Below are positions 25,635 to 34,103 of a DNA stretch of 51,873 nucleotides, piece by piece (the stretch's first letter is position 1; each line of letters starts with the position of its first letter). The position numbers and the translations under genes are program-made. Under the pieces are notes generated by a model. That model had not been told where the DNA came from and searched no databases. It was given only the letters and a program-made list of their open reading frames with translations. Source of the stretch: Rhodocyclaceae bacterium (GTDB lineage: Bacteria; Pseudomonadota; Gammaproteobacteria; Burkholderiales; Rhodocyclaceae); the NCBI GenBank assembly GCA_030680085.1, contig JAUXWU010000032.1, positions 1 to 51,873 of the forward strand. The letters are read 5' to 3'.

Positions 25635-26954
25635 ATGCGCAGCCTGACCCTGCGAACGATTACCGACGAACACCGCAACCAGTGGCAACTGGGCCATGCG
25701 CTGGCCGATCTGGCCGAGGAGATCGAGCAGGGCGCGCGGCCCGACACCCGTTTCTTCGAGGCGGTGTTCACCTACATCGATGAATATTCGAACCACATGC
25801 ACAACCCGCGCGAGGAAGCGCTCCTGTTCGGGTTGTTGCGCGAGCGCGATCCGTCACTGATTCCGCTCATCGACGAGCTGTCTCAGGAGCATCTCGATGG
25901 CGCCCCCTTGATTGCCCGCCTGCGCGCCGCGCTGGCGGAATCCCACAGTGAAGCAGGCCGGCCGCTGTTTGCCGAGGCGCTGCGCGAACTGGTCGCCGAG
26001 ATTCGCAGCCACATCGGCAAGGAAGAGGGCAGGTTGATGCCGCGCGCCCACAAGGTGCTGACGGCCGAAGATATTGCCAAACTCGACGCGGTGCTCTCCG
26101 ACGCGGATCACCCGCAGTTCGGCACCAAACGGCAGGCGGAGTTTCGCGAGCTCTACCACCGCGTGGTCAATCTGGCGCCGGAATCGGTCGGTCTGGGCGG
26201 GTCGACCGCCGGACAACTGATGCGCGGCGCCGCCGCCCCGGTGCGTGAATCCGTGCTCACCGTGCGTGGTGTGGAAAGCTGTTATGGGCGGATTCAGGCG
26301 ATCAAGGAAATCAGCCTGGAGGTTCGCAGCGGCGAACTGGTCGCCCTGGTGGGCGCCAACGGCGCCGGCAAGACCACTCTGCTGCGGGCGATCTCTGGCG
26401 TCCAGCCGCTGGTCGCCGGAACCATCATCTTTGACGGCGAAGATATCACGCAGCTCAGTGCCGACCGGCGCGTCAAACTGGGCATTTGTCAGGTGCCCGA
26501 AGGGCGCCAGGTTTTCGGTCCGCTGTCGGTCGAGGACAACCTGAGACTGGGCGCCATCACGCAATCCAAAGGCCGGCTCGCCGTCGGGTTGGAGCGTGTC
26601 TATGAAACTTTCCCGGTACTCAAGGAAAAACGCCACCTGCCCGCCGGCACGCTCTCCGGCGGCCAACAGCAGATGTTGTCGATCGGCCGCGCCCTGATGG
26701 GGCGGCCAAAGCTGTTGTTGCTCGACGAGCCGTCAATGGGCCTGGCACCGCTCCTGGTCGAGGAAGTCTTCAACGTCGTGCGCTCCCTGAAGTCGCAGGG
26801 CATGACCATTTTACTGGTTGAACAAAATGCCTACGCCGCCCTCGAAATCGCCGACCGCGGCTACGTCATGGAAACCGGATCAATCACCCTGAGCGGAACG
26901 GGACAGGAATTGCTAGACAACGAACAGGTGCGGGCCGCTTACCTCGGTATCTGA
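25635..26954 (+). CDS. livF: Hemerythrin-like domain fused to LivF ABC transporter ATPase
   Basis: A 439-aa protein. Residues about 207-439 are a complete LivF ATPase: Walker A GANGAGKTT (240-248), QVPEGRQVFGPLSVEDNL, signature LSGGQQQM, Walker B LLLLDEPSMGLAP and switch VEQNAY. Residues 1-175 are an added helical domain with the HHE pattern H13, H56-x3-E60, H86, H126-x3-E130 (ITDEHRN, HNPREEALLF, QEHLDGA, SHIGKEEGRLMPRAHK), which fits a hemerythrin-like di-iron or cation-binding bundle. A normal LivF is about 235 aa. The frame is continuous with no internal stop and ATG 25635 follows livG by 15 bp. Function of the fusion is inference: an O2-, NO- or redox-responsive gate on transport. Confidence 0.88.
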   Translation: MRSLTLRTITDEHRNQWQLGHALADLAEEIEQGARPDTRFFEAVFTYIDEYSNHMHNPREEALLFGLLRERDPSLIPLIDELSQEHLDGAPLIARLRAALAESHSEAGRPLFAEALRELVAEIRSHIGKEEGRLMPRAHKVLTAEDIAKLDAVLSDADHPQFGTKRQAEFRELYHRVVNLAPESVGLGGSTAGQLMRGAAAPVRESVLTVRGVESCYGRIQAIKEISLEVRSGELVALVGANGAGKTTLLRAISGVQPLVAGTIIFDGEDITQLSADRRVKLGICQVPEGRQVFGPLSVEDNLRLGAITQSKGRLAVGLERVYETFPVLKEKRHLPAGTLSGGQQQMLSIGRALMGRPKLLLLDEPSMGLAPLLVEEVFNVVRSLKSQGMTILLVEQNAYAALEIADRGYVMETGSITLSGTGQELLDNEQVRAAYLGI

Positions 26955-26982
26955 ACGCATCGCCGCGTCAAAAGCGGCGCTG

Positions 26983-27053
26983 ACGTCAAGCGCTTGACGT
27001 ATTGACAACAGCTACACGACGTAGCAAGATGCGCGTATCTGTTGTGTATGCGC
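26983..27053 (+). promoter_or_regulatory. Promoter/operator region of the DUF1778-GNAT toxin-antitoxin pair
   Basis: A perfect 18-bp palindrome ACGTCAAGCGCTTGACGT (26983-27000) is followed at once by a consensus -35 TTGACA (27002-27007). GCTAC-N5-GTAGC (27011-27025) lies in the promoter spacer. A weak -10 CAAGAT is at 27025-27030. A further imperfect inverted repeat spans 27031-27053. Such stacked palindromes suit autoregulation by a ribbon-helix-helix antitoxin. Confidence 0.65.
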
Positions 27054-27068
27054 AAATAGGAGAGACCA

Positions 27069-27347
27069 ATGCGTGACGCTGCCATCAACCTGCGAGCTCT
27101 GCCCGAACAACGGGACTTGATCGACCACGCTGCCAGCCTGCTGGGCAAGAACCGCTCTGACTTCATGCTGGAGGCGGCTTGCGACAGGGCGCAGACGGTC
27201 TTGCTCGATCAGGTGTTCTTCAGTCTGGATGCCGACAAGTTCCGGCAGTTCACCGCAATGCTCGACGCGCCACCCAATCCCGCTCCCAACCCCGGTCTTG
27301 AGCGTCTCATGGCCATCAAGGCACCGTGGAGTTCCGGCGCTGCATGA
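27069..27347 (+). CDS. DUF1778 (TacA/AtaR-type) antitoxin
   Basis: A 92-aa ribbon-helix-helix antitoxin. Core: INLRALPEQRDLIDHAASLLGKNRSDFMLEAACDRAQTVLLDQ, then the C-terminal toxin-neutralising arm FFSLDADKFRQFTAMLDAPP. It binds and inhibits the downstream GNAT toxin and represses the operon. GGAGAG precedes the ATG. Its stop overlaps the toxin start (ATGA). Confidence 0.9.
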   Translation: MRDAAINLRALPEQRDLIDHAASLLGKNRSDFMLEAACDRAQTVLLDQVFFSLDADKFRQFTAMLDAPPNPAPNPGLERLMAIKAPWSSGAA

Positions 27348-27838
27348 GCTTGCAGTTCTGTTCGCCGCAGCCGCTGACCACGGCTCATCGACTGCATGAC
27401 TTCGCTTGTGGCGAGGCCGTTCTCGATGAATGGCTCAAACGCCGCGCTTTGGCCAACCAGTTGAGCGGCGCCAGCCGCGCGTTCGTCGTCGCGGATCACG
27501 ATGGCCGAGTCTACGGCTACTACGCAATGGCGGCCGGCGCCGTTTCGCACCTGATGGCTCCGAGCAGTGTCCGACGGAATATGCCCGACCCCGTTCCTGT
27601 GATGGTGCTGGCTCGGCTGGCGGTCGATCATCGCGCGCAGGGCATCAAACTCGGGGCCGCCTTGCTGCAAGACGCCGTCAATCGGGCTGTGACCGTTTCC
27701 CGAAACGCAGGCGTCCGCGCCCTGCTTGTCCACGCGCTTCACGACCGAGCCAAGCAGTTCTACGCGCACTATGGTTTCCAGGAGTCGCCGCAGCATCCGC
27801 TGACGTTGATGCTGCGCTTGAACACCGTGAAAGCTTGA
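27344..27838 (+). CDS. GNAT-fold acetyltransferase toxin (TacT/AtaT-type)
   Basis: A 164-aa GNAT toxin. Family features: LTTAHRLHDFACGEAVLDEWLKRRA at the N-terminus, the acetyl-CoA motif A (VLARLAVDHRAQGIKLGAALLQDA) and the catalytic Tyr140 in FYAHYGFQ. TacT/AtaT toxins acetylate the amino group of aminoacyl-tRNAs and stop translation. ATG 27344 overlaps the antitoxin stop by 4 bp. A reverse copy of the dispersed repeat begins 16 bp after its stop. Confidence 0.9.
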   Translation: MSLQFCSPQPLTTAHRLHDFACGEAVLDEWLKRRALANQLSGASRAFVVADHDGRVYGYYAMAAGAVSHLMAPSSVRRNMPDPVPVMVLARLAVDHRAQGIKLGAALLQDAVNRAVTVSRNAGVRALLVHALHDRAKQFYAHYGFQESPQHPLTLMLRLNTVKA

Positions 27839-27854
27839 CCGGTCGGGGCAATCA

Positions 27855-27875
27855 AAAGTCGGCGCTGGCGGGACG
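27855..27875 (-). repeat. Dispersed repeat A, copy 6 (downstream of the GNAT toxin)
   Basis: A perfect core copy in reverse orientation 16 bp after the toxin stop. The rest of 27876-28076 shows no gene. Confidence 0.85.
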
Positions 27876-28076
27876 GCGAGAAGATCATGTGGACCAGATT
27901 CACCGGGTGGCTTGGTCATGGCCGGTAAGGGTGGAAGCGTCCAGAATAAACGACGATTTGTTTCGGTCATTGCCGCCCTTATTTACAGAAATTAAGAGAC
28001 ACGCAAATACGATGAATCCCGCGATGTAATGAAAACGTATACACTTGGTCAGTACTATTCTTCAGGAGATCGCAGC

Positions 28077-28358
28077 ATGTCCAAAGAAGCCGTTTTCACC
28101 ATGAAGCTGGAACCCGAACTGCGCGCCGACTTCATGGCGGAGGCGCAGGCCAGCCACCGGCCCGCCTCCCAGGTGCTCCGCGAACTGATGCGCGAGTTCG
28201 TCGAGCGCCAGCGTGCCGCACGCGAATACGATCAGTATTTCAAGCGCAAGGTCGACGCTGGTCGCGCCTCGATGCGCGCTGGCCGTGGTTACTCGAATGA
28301 CGAGGTTGAGGCCGCATTTGCTGCCCGCCGTGCGGCGGCGGCGGCGATGCAAGCGTGA
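28077..28358 (+). CDS. Ribbon-helix-helix-type antitoxin of a ParE/RelE pair
   Basis: A 93-aa protein. The N-terminal AVFTMKLEPELRADFMAEAQASHRPASQVLRELMREFVERQR is a ribbon-helix-helix DNA-binding module. The C-terminal half is basic and then Ala-rich (RGYSNDEVEAAFAARRAAAA) and fits a toxin-binding arm. ATG 28077 follows AGGAG. Its TGA overlaps the GTG start of the toxin. GTATAC and nearby AT-rich sequence at 28036-28060 may belong to its promoter. Confidence 0.82.
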   Translation: MSKEAVFTMKLEPELRADFMAEAQASHRPASQVLRELMREFVERQRAAREYDQYFKRKVDAGRASMRAGRGYSNDEVEAAFAARRAAAAAMQA

Positions 28359-28639
28359 AAGTCCGCTGGACGCCGGAAGCGCAGGACGACCGCGCGCAAA
28401 TCTTCGATTACATCGCGGCTGACAGTCCGTGTGCCGCCGTCAAGATGGACGAGACCTTCAGCAAGTCCGCTGCCCGGCTTGCCGATCATCCCAAGCTCGG
28501 CCGCACCGGCCGAATCCCCGGCACCCGCGAAGTGATTCCGCACAAGAGCTATTGCCTGGTGTATGAGATCGAGCAGGAAATCGCGTGGGTGCTGGCCCTG
28601 GTGCATACCGCCCGGCAGTGGCCGCCGGTTGCCGAGTAG
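28355..28639 (+). CDS. ParE/RelE-superfamily toxin
   Basis: A 94-aa toxin: VRWTPEAQDDRAQIFDYIAADSPCAAVKMDETFSKSAARLADHPKLGRTGRIPGTREVIPHKSYCLVYEIE. The LxxHPxxGRxG and RExxxxxSYxLVY blocks are typical of the ParE/RelE fold. ParE members inhibit gyrase and RelE members cut mRNA; the type cannot be settled here. It starts at GTG 28355 inside the antitoxin stop. Its TAG stop lies inside a degenerate reverse copy of the dispersed repeat (GTAGGCG where the consensus is GTCGGCG). Confidence 0.88.
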   Translation: MKVRWTPEAQDDRAQIFDYIAADSPCAAVKMDETFSKSAARLADHPKLGRTGRIPGTREVIPHKSYCLVYEIEQEIAWVLALVHTARQWPPVAE

Positions 28640-28655
28640 GCGCTGGCGGGACGGC
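28635..28655 (-). repeat. Dispersed repeat A, copy 7 (forms the toxin stop codon)
   Basis: GGCGCTGGCGGGACGGC matches exactly, while the end toward the toxin gene is changed. A C-to-A difference makes the TAG at 28637-28639 that terminates the ParE/RelE toxin. Confidence 0.65.
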
Positions 28656-28755
28656 ATAAACGGCCGGTCGTGGTCCTTTATTTACCGAATGCGTGATTGC
28701 AAGACCTGACCCCGTGCATTTCGCCGCCATGTCACGCTACAAGAGAATACCCATC

Positions 28756-29268
28756 ATGCAAAACCAGCCCGCGATTTTTGAAGAGTACGAAATTCGTCGC
28801 ATCTATGATGAGGCGACCGAAACCTGGTGGTTCTCTGTCGTCGACATCATTCAGGTGCTGACCCAGCAGGCGGATTATCAAGCGGCAAGAAATTACTGGA
28901 AGGTGCTGAAAAACCGCCTGGCCAAGGAAGGCAGCGAGTCGGTTACAAACTGTAACCGACTGAAATTGCCCGCCGCCGACGGTAAAAATTACCTCACCGA
29001 CGTGGCTACCGCCGAAACCCTGCTGCGGCTGGTGCAGTCCGTTCCAAGCCCTAAGGCCGAGCCGATCAAGCTGTGGCTGGCCAAGGTGGGTTATGAGCGT
29101 ATGCAGGAGATGGCCGACCCAGGTCTTATCCTCGCTCGCGCCCGCGAAACCTGGCAGCAGCACGGGCGTAGCGAAAAATGGATACAGCAGCGCATGACCG
29201 GGCAAGAATCGGCTGAACAAGAAATGACCACACAGCCCGCCGCCCTCGCCTGGCAGGCACTTTGCTAA
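28756..29268 (+). CDS. Truncated Bro-N/antirepressor-type protein
   Basis: A 170-aa protein matching the N-terminal part of a common phage-antirepressor-like family: EEYEIRRIYDEATETWWFSVVDIIQVLT, YWKVLKNRLAKEGSE, LKLPAADGKNYLTDVATAETLLRLVQSVPSPKAEPIKLWLAKVGYERMQE. The Bro-N part (about 8-110) is a predicted DNA-binding fold. Family members usually run to about 250-300 aa with a further domain; here the sequence leaves the family soon after KWIQQRMTGQE and ends in an unrelated 15-20 residue tail, so the 3' part appears deleted. ATG 28756 is used. Confidence 0.75.
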   Translation: MQNQPAIFEEYEIRRIYDEATETWWFSVVDIIQVLTQQADYQAARNYWKVLKNRLAKEGSESVTNCNRLKLPAADGKNYLTDVATAETLLRLVQSVPSPKAEPIKLWLAKVGYERMQEMADPGLILARARETWQQHGRSEKWIQQRMTGQESAEQEMTTQPAALAWQALC

Positions 29269-29294
29269 TCCGAGGATGAATTGAGAGGTTCGGT

Positions 29295-30339
29295 TTGGAA
29301 GCTGGTCTGATCACCCTCGCTGTGCTCGAAGACCTCGCCGGAACCACTGCTTTCCGGCGTGGCGAAGAATACTTTTCCGTCGGCGCGGTTGGCCGCCTTC
29401 TGGCGACCGACGACAAAGTCGCCGCCAAGGTCGAAGGCACCGAAACATACCAGGTCGAACTGCGGGACGACGACGGCGATCTGGCCTACGACTGTACCTT
29501 TCCGCGTGCCGCCGACGGCTATTTCTGCAAGCATTGCGTGGCGGTCGGATTGGCGTGGCTGGCAGAGAATTCTGCTGCTCCGAAATCGGGTACGGCGTCC
29601 GGTAAGAAGAAGCGGCGCGCATCCATGGCTTTGTCGACTGGCGTGAGGTGGGCACCTTCGCCAGCAATATCGACCAGGTGGCGGATTCACTGGCAGAATT
29701 GCTCAAGCCAGACACCGCCGCCATGCTGGTCGAACTGGCCGAATACGCTATCGAGTGCGTCGAGAATGCGCTGGAGCAGGTTGACGACTCGAACGGCGAG
29801 ATTGGCGACATCGTCTATCGTCTGGGCGAGTTGCATCTCAAGGCTTGCACGCTGGCGCGGCCCCGAGCCGGCAGAGCTGGCCGGAGCAGCGTATTCGAGC
29901 GCTGGCATGGGTTGCCGAGGTCATTGCGCGCGAGGCGAGCACGACGAGCCGTTGGAAGCCGAAACCTTCGATACCCAATTACTCGCCGCGGGTGGAAATC
30001 GCGTTGTGGGAGCAGGACTTGGATGCAGCATGGTCGGTTGCGCATGAGGGCATCTGTGATCGCAGCCTGCTTGTCACGTTGGCCGGGAAGCTCGAATCTG
30101 TACGCCCAAGTGACGAGGTCGGCCTCTACCGCCGCGTTGTGCCGCTTATCGTCGAGCAGACCAACAACTCTGCCTACGACGAGGCAATCAAACTGATTCG
30201 CAAAGTGGGTGGGTTGATGAAAGCGCAGAAACAGTTATCGCAATTTGGTGACTACTTGGCGGAGCTGCGCGTGCAGTTCAAGCCGAAGCGGAATTTCATC
30301 AAGCTGCTGGATGGGGTGGCGCGGAGTGCTGCGGAATGA
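29295..30339 (+). pseudogene. Decayed SWIM zinc-finger protein gene with two internal deletions
   Basis: Three colinear fragments in different frames. Fragment 1 (29295 to about 29620, TTG start) holds the SWIM motif YDCTFPRAADGYFCKHCVA. Fragment 2 (about 29627-29865) reads FVDWREVGTFASNIDQVADSLAELLKPDTAAMLVELAEYA in another frame. Fragment 3 (about 29877-30339) reads WPEQRIRALAWVAEVIAREAS to NFIKLLDGVARSAAE. The family member is expected at roughly 550-600 aa as one chain; here both junctions lose sequence and shift frame. The SWIM motif itself looks intact. The normal role of this family is not established. Confidence 0.75.
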
Positions 30340-30410
30340 GTGCCGACACGCCTGTTGCGCTCTCCTAAATCTTTTGGCAACGCTATGATTTAATTGGCAT
30401 ATTAACTATT

Positions 30411-30884
30411 ATGAATAAAGTAAGCGTTTTATTCGTTTGCATGGGCAACATCTGCCGATCACCGACGGCGGAGGGTGTGACGCGGGCGCTGGCCGAGCGG
30501 GCGGGCGTGGCGAAAAACTTCGAGATCGATTCGGCGGGTACCCACGGTTATCACATCGGCAAGGCCCCGGATGCGCGTGCCACCAAGGCAGCGGCAGAGC
30601 GCGGTTACGACCTGTTGCCGTTGCGCGGGCGGCGGGTCAATGACGAGGATTTCGTGCGTTTCGATTACATCCTGGCGATGGATCGTGACAATCTGGAATT
30701 ACTGGTGCAGGCCTGCCCGGCCGAGCATCGGGGCAAACTCGGCCTGTTTCTGGAATTCGGGGCGGGACGCACGGGCGAAGAGGTGCCTGACCCGTATTAC
30801 GGTGGCGCCGATGGTTTTGAACTTGTGCTCGACATGATCGAGGAAGCGGCCAACGGGCTGCTGGATCGGCTCGGCAAACGGTAG
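30411..30884 (+). CDS. Low-molecular-weight protein-tyrosine phosphatase
   Basis: A 157-aa cytosolic phosphatase. The P-loop is CMGNICRS (Cys10 to Arg16, Cx5R plus Ser) and the general-acid Asp is in VPDPYYGG near residue 120. The fold and length are typical. Such enzymes dephosphorylate tyrosine kinases of capsule synthesis or other substrates; no kinase gene is nearby. A strong bidirectional terminator follows, separating it from the convergent rne. Confidence 0.93.
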   Translation: MNKVSVLFVCMGNICRSPTAEGVTRALAERAGVAKNFEIDSAGTHGYHIGKAPDARATKAAAERGYDLLPLRGRRVNDEDFVRFDYILAMDRDNLELLVQACPAEHRGKLGLFLEFGAGRTGEEVPDPYYGGADGFELVLDMIEEAANGLLDRLGKR

Positions 30885-30907
30885 GTTGTAGGTTGCGCTA
30901 AGCTAAA

Positions 30908-30940
30908 AAAAAAGCGCTGCAGTTCATGCAGCGCTTTTTT
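30908..30940. terminator. Bidirectional Rho-independent terminator
   Basis: AAAAAAGCGCTGCA, loop GTTCA, TGCAGCGCTTTTTT: a long stem with A run on one side and T run on the other. It sits between the convergent phosphatase and rne genes and can serve both. Confidence 0.92.
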
Positions 30941-30961
30941 ACTTTGTACGTCTAGCGAGTG

Positions 30962-33724
30962 CTACGCCTTGGGTTGAGTTTCCACCATTTGCAGCGGCTC
31001 GGCGTTGATGACCACTGCAGGCTTCGGCTTGCGGCCCAAGGGTGGAGATGCGGGCTGAACTGCGCCAGGTGTCGCCGACACGCCCGACGTTTCGACCATC
31101 TGCAATCCGGCTTGCTGCAAATTGGCCGTCAGGTCGACAACCGGCGGGGGCGGCGTTACAGCGGCTGCGGGGGGTGCTGTTGGAACCTCGATTGCCGCAG
31201 GCGCGCTGATCAACACGGGCGCTGGTGCTTCGGCCGGGGCCGTAGCGAGCAGTTCCTCTGGCGCCGGTGCTTCAATGACCGAGGTCACTGGAGCGGGTGT
31301 CGGCATTGCGGCCGGGGCAGACATTGCGGCAGCCGGTTCTTGGGGTTCTGTCGAAACCTCCTGACGTTCCTCCTGCGCAAAAGTCGGCGCTGGCGGGACG
31401 GCGGTCGTATCGACGAGCTGGGGTGTTTCCACCGGGGTGGCGATAACGACGGCTTCGGCCGCAACGGTGGCTTCGCCCGCTGCAACGGCAACGGTTTCGA
31501 CTTCCTCGTTGCGGCGCGATTCGCCACGGCCACGGCCACCACGCCGGCCGCGCCGACGGTTGCCTTCGCCCGCGGCTTCGGCGGCGGGAGACTCGGCCGG
31601 GTTTGCGGCCACGAGGACGGGCGCTTCCCTTTGGGGTGCTTCGCCCTCGGCAGGTTTTGGCCTGGCTGGACGAGCGTCGGTGCCGCCGGGCGCGCCGGGC
31701 GCTCCGGGCGTCAAGGCTTCAGCGGGACGCGCTTCGGCGCCCCGGTTGCCGCGCCGGGCCTCGTTGCCTTTCTCGCCGCGTTCCTTGTTGTTCTGGCGAT
31801 TGTCGCGATCTCCAGGCCCCCTTTCCTTGCCGACTTCGCTGCGCTCCTTGCGCTCGCCGCGCTCAAGTCCTTCCCGGTTATCGGTGCGGCCCCGGCCGCC
31901 ACGGCCCCCACGGCCACCACTGTCGCTGCGTTCGCCCCGTTCGCTACGTTCGCGACGGATGGGTTTGTCGGTTTTCTGGGCGGGAGTTTCGGCCGTCGCC
32001 GCTGCCTTTTTGTCGCTCGAGAACCAGGCCGCGATCCTGGCGAACAGACCAGGCGCCGGTGCGGGCGCCGTTGCGGATGAATGCGCTTCTTTCGGTGCGA
32101 CGATCGGCGCCGGATGGTCGGGCGTGATGCCCTTGACCAACGCTTCGGCCCGGGCCGGTTTTCCTTCGGTTTGCGCGGCAATAGAGACGTTTTCTTCCTC
32201 GGCGGGCTTCACGGCCATCTCGTAGCTGGCCATGGTGGCGCCATCCAGGTTGAGCTGGTCGTGGCGCAGGCGGGTGATTTCGTGCTGCGGCGTTTCGAGA
32301 TGGCGATTCGGGATGATCAGCAGATTGGCGCGGTGGCGCATTTCGATGCGGGCGATATCGACGCGCTTCTCGTTGAGCAGGAAAGTGCCGACTTCGATGG
32401 GCACCTGGACATGCAAGGCGCCGGTGTTTTCCTTCATCGCTTCCTCTTCGAGGATGCGCAGGATGTGCAAGGCGGCCGATTCAATGCTGCGGATATGCCC
32501 GGTGCCGGTGCACCGCGGGCAGGTGATATAGCTGGTTTCGGCGAGCGCCGGGCGCAGGCGTTGACGGGACAATTCAAGCAGGCCGAAGCGCGAGATTTTG
32601 CTGGTCTGGACGCGGGCGCGGTCGAAATGCAGGGCGTCCTTCAGCCGGTTCTCGACATCGCGCTGGCTCTTCGCCGATTCCATGTCGATGAAGTCGATGA
32701 CGATCAGGCCGCCCAGGTCGCGCAGGCGCAACTGCCGGGCGATTTCGTCGGCGGCTTCGAGGTTGGTGCGCAGGGCGGTTTCCTCGATGTCGGCGCCCTT
32801 GGTGGAGCGGCCGGAGTTGACGTCGACCGAGACCAAGGCTTCGGTATGGTCGATGACTATCGCGCCGCCGGAGGGCAGGGTAACCTGCCGCGAATAGGCC
32901 GACTCGATCTGGTGTTCGATCTGGAAGCGCGAAAACAGGGGCACATCATCGTTGTAACGCTTGACGCGCGCTACGTTGCCGGGCATGACGTGGCTCATGA
33001 ACTGCTGCGCCTGCTCGTAGATGTCGTCCGTGTCGATGAGAATTTCGCCGATCTCGGCGTGGAAATAGTCGCGGATGGCGCGGATCACCAGGCTGGATTC
33101 CTGGTAGATCAGGAAGGCGCCGTTCTGGGATTTGGCCGCGCCGTCGATGGCGTTCCACAGTTGCAGCAGGTAGTTGAGGTCCCACTGCAATTCTTCCGTG
33201 CTGCGCCCGATGCCGGCGGTGCGGGCGATCAGGCTCATGCCGCCGGGGACATCGAGCTTGTCCATCACTTCGCGCAGTTCCTGGCGGTCCTCGCCCTCGA
33301 TGCGGCGCGAAACGCCGCCGCCGCGCGGGTTGTTGGGCATCAGCACCAGATAGCGGCCGGCCAGCGAAACGTAAGTGGTGAGCGCCGCCCCCTTGTTGCC
33401 GCGTTCGTCCTTTTCGACCTGGACGATCAGTTCCTGGCCGACCTTGAGGGCGTCCTGAATCCGTGCGCGACCGGCCTCGACGCCGGGCAGAAAATAGCTC
33501 TTCGAAACTTCCTTGAACGGCAAAAAGCCGTGACGCTCGGCGCCATAATCGACAAAGGCGGCTTCGAGACTGGGCTCGATGCGGGTGATGACTGCCTTGT
33601 AGATGTTGCTCTTGCGTTGTTCCTTGTTGGCCGACTCGATATCGAGGTCAATGAGTTTTTGACCATCGACGATCGCGACGCGGAGTTCCTCGGCCTGCGT
33701 CGCATTGAACAGCATGCGTTTCAT
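30962..33724 (-). CDS. rne: Ribonuclease E
   Basis: A 920-aa endoribonuclease and degradosome scaffold. It starts [24 protein letters not shown] (ATG 33724, GGGAG upstream), then the S1 domain (about 35-125), the 5'-sensor/RNase H-like region, and the DNase I-like catalytic part with Asp residues in [13 protein letters not shown] and LIVIDFIDM. The zinc link is CPRCTGTG. From about residue 530 the chain is disordered and rich in Arg/Gly/Glu ([20 protein letters not shown]), then Pro/Ala-rich. AVPPAPTF at about residues 775-782 is an in-frame copy of the dispersed repeat inside the tail. It processes rRNA, tRNA and mRNA. Confidence 0.95.
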   Translation of the reverse strand: MKRMLFNATQAEELRVAIVDGQKLIDLDIESANKEQRKSNIYKAVITRIEPSLEAAFVDYGAERHGFLPFKEVSKSYFLPGVEAGRARIQDALKVGQELIVQVEKDERGNKGAALTTYVSLAGRYLVLMPNNPRGGGVSRRIEGEDRQELREVMDKLDVPGGMSLIARTAGIGRSTEELQWDLNYLLQLWNAIDGAAKSQNGAFLIYQESSLVIRAIRDYFHAEIGEILIDTDDIYEQAQQFMSHVMPGNVARVKRYNDDVPLFSRFQIEHQIESAYSRQVTLPSGGAIVIDHTEALVSVDVNSGRSTKGADIEETALRTNLEAADEIARQLRLRDLGGLIVIDFIDMESAKSQRDVENRLKDALHFDRARVQTSKISRFGLLELSRQRLRPALAETSYITCPRCTGTGHIRSIESAALHILRILEEEAMKENTGALHVQVPIEVGTFLLNEKRVDIARIEMRHRANLLIIPNRHLETPQHEITRLRHDQLNLDGATMASYEMAVKPAEEENVSIAAQTEGKPARAEALVKGITPDHPAPIVAPKEAHSSATAPAPAPGLFARIAAWFSSDKKAAATAETPAQKTDKPIRRERSERGERSDSGGRGGRGGRGRTDNREGLERGERKERSEVGKERGPGDRDNRQNNKERGEKGNEARRGNRGAEARPAEALTPGAPGAPGGTDARPARPKPAEGEAPQREAPVLVAANPAESPAAEAAGEGNRRRGRRGGRGRGESRRNEEVETVAVAAGEATVAAEAVVIATPVETPQLVDTTAVPPAPTFAQEERQEVSTEPQEPAAAMSAPAAMPTPAPVTSVIEAPAPEELLATAPAEAPAPVLISAPAAIEVPTAPPAAAVTPPPPVVDLTANLQQAGLQMVETSGVSATPGAVQPASPPLGRKPKPAVVINAEPLQMVETQPKA
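31380..31400 (-). repeat. Dispersed repeat A, copy 8 (inside rne)
   Basis: A perfect core copy read in frame as AVPPAPTF in the Pro/Ala-rich C-terminal tail of RNase E. Confidence 0.85.
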
Positions 33725-34103
33725 GTGTGCTCCCACGCGCAGGCAGGATAAGCACGACAAATTACACCGCTAGATAGTTGCGGCGTTGCTCAGATTTGCG
33801 GGTTCAGGCTCATCGGTATTCAGGGTGACGGACTGGGCAAATGAAGGGTGATTTGTCGATTCGTTGGGTAGCGACGCCGGTAATCTTGGTGAACCGGCAT
33901 CGCCATGCATAAGTCTGCGTTGCGCGAAATAAATGTCTTGAGACGAAGTAGTATCGCTGCCTCGGGCGAGCGACCTACGCTAGGGTTTTAGCAACCGGCT
34001 GTGACAACATCGCCGCACGACGCCCCGGAACCGCTTCGTGTCTCCGGGCACGCCGTCCGAAGACGGTCAAGCTGGGCCATTATATTACGAATGAACGAGT
34101 TAA
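33725..34103. other. rne-rluC divergent intergenic region with structured rne leader
   Basis: 379 bp without a gene. Minus-strand hairpins: CCGTC-TTCG-GACGG (34053-34066), a canonical UUCG tetraloop stem, and CCCGGA...TCCGGG (34024-34048). CGCCGC/GCGGTG near 33768-33788 forms another weak stem close to the rne start. RNase E leaders are long and autoregulatory in E. coli; this one may be similar. On the plus side an AT-rich TATATTA stretch at about 34080-34088 may be the rluC -10 region. Confidence 0.5.

Noticed and set aside
32081-33751. A 556-codon open frame on the plus strand opposite rne
   Set aside because: Same mirror effect; the minus strand encodes a full RNase E with S1 domain and catalytic Asp residues.
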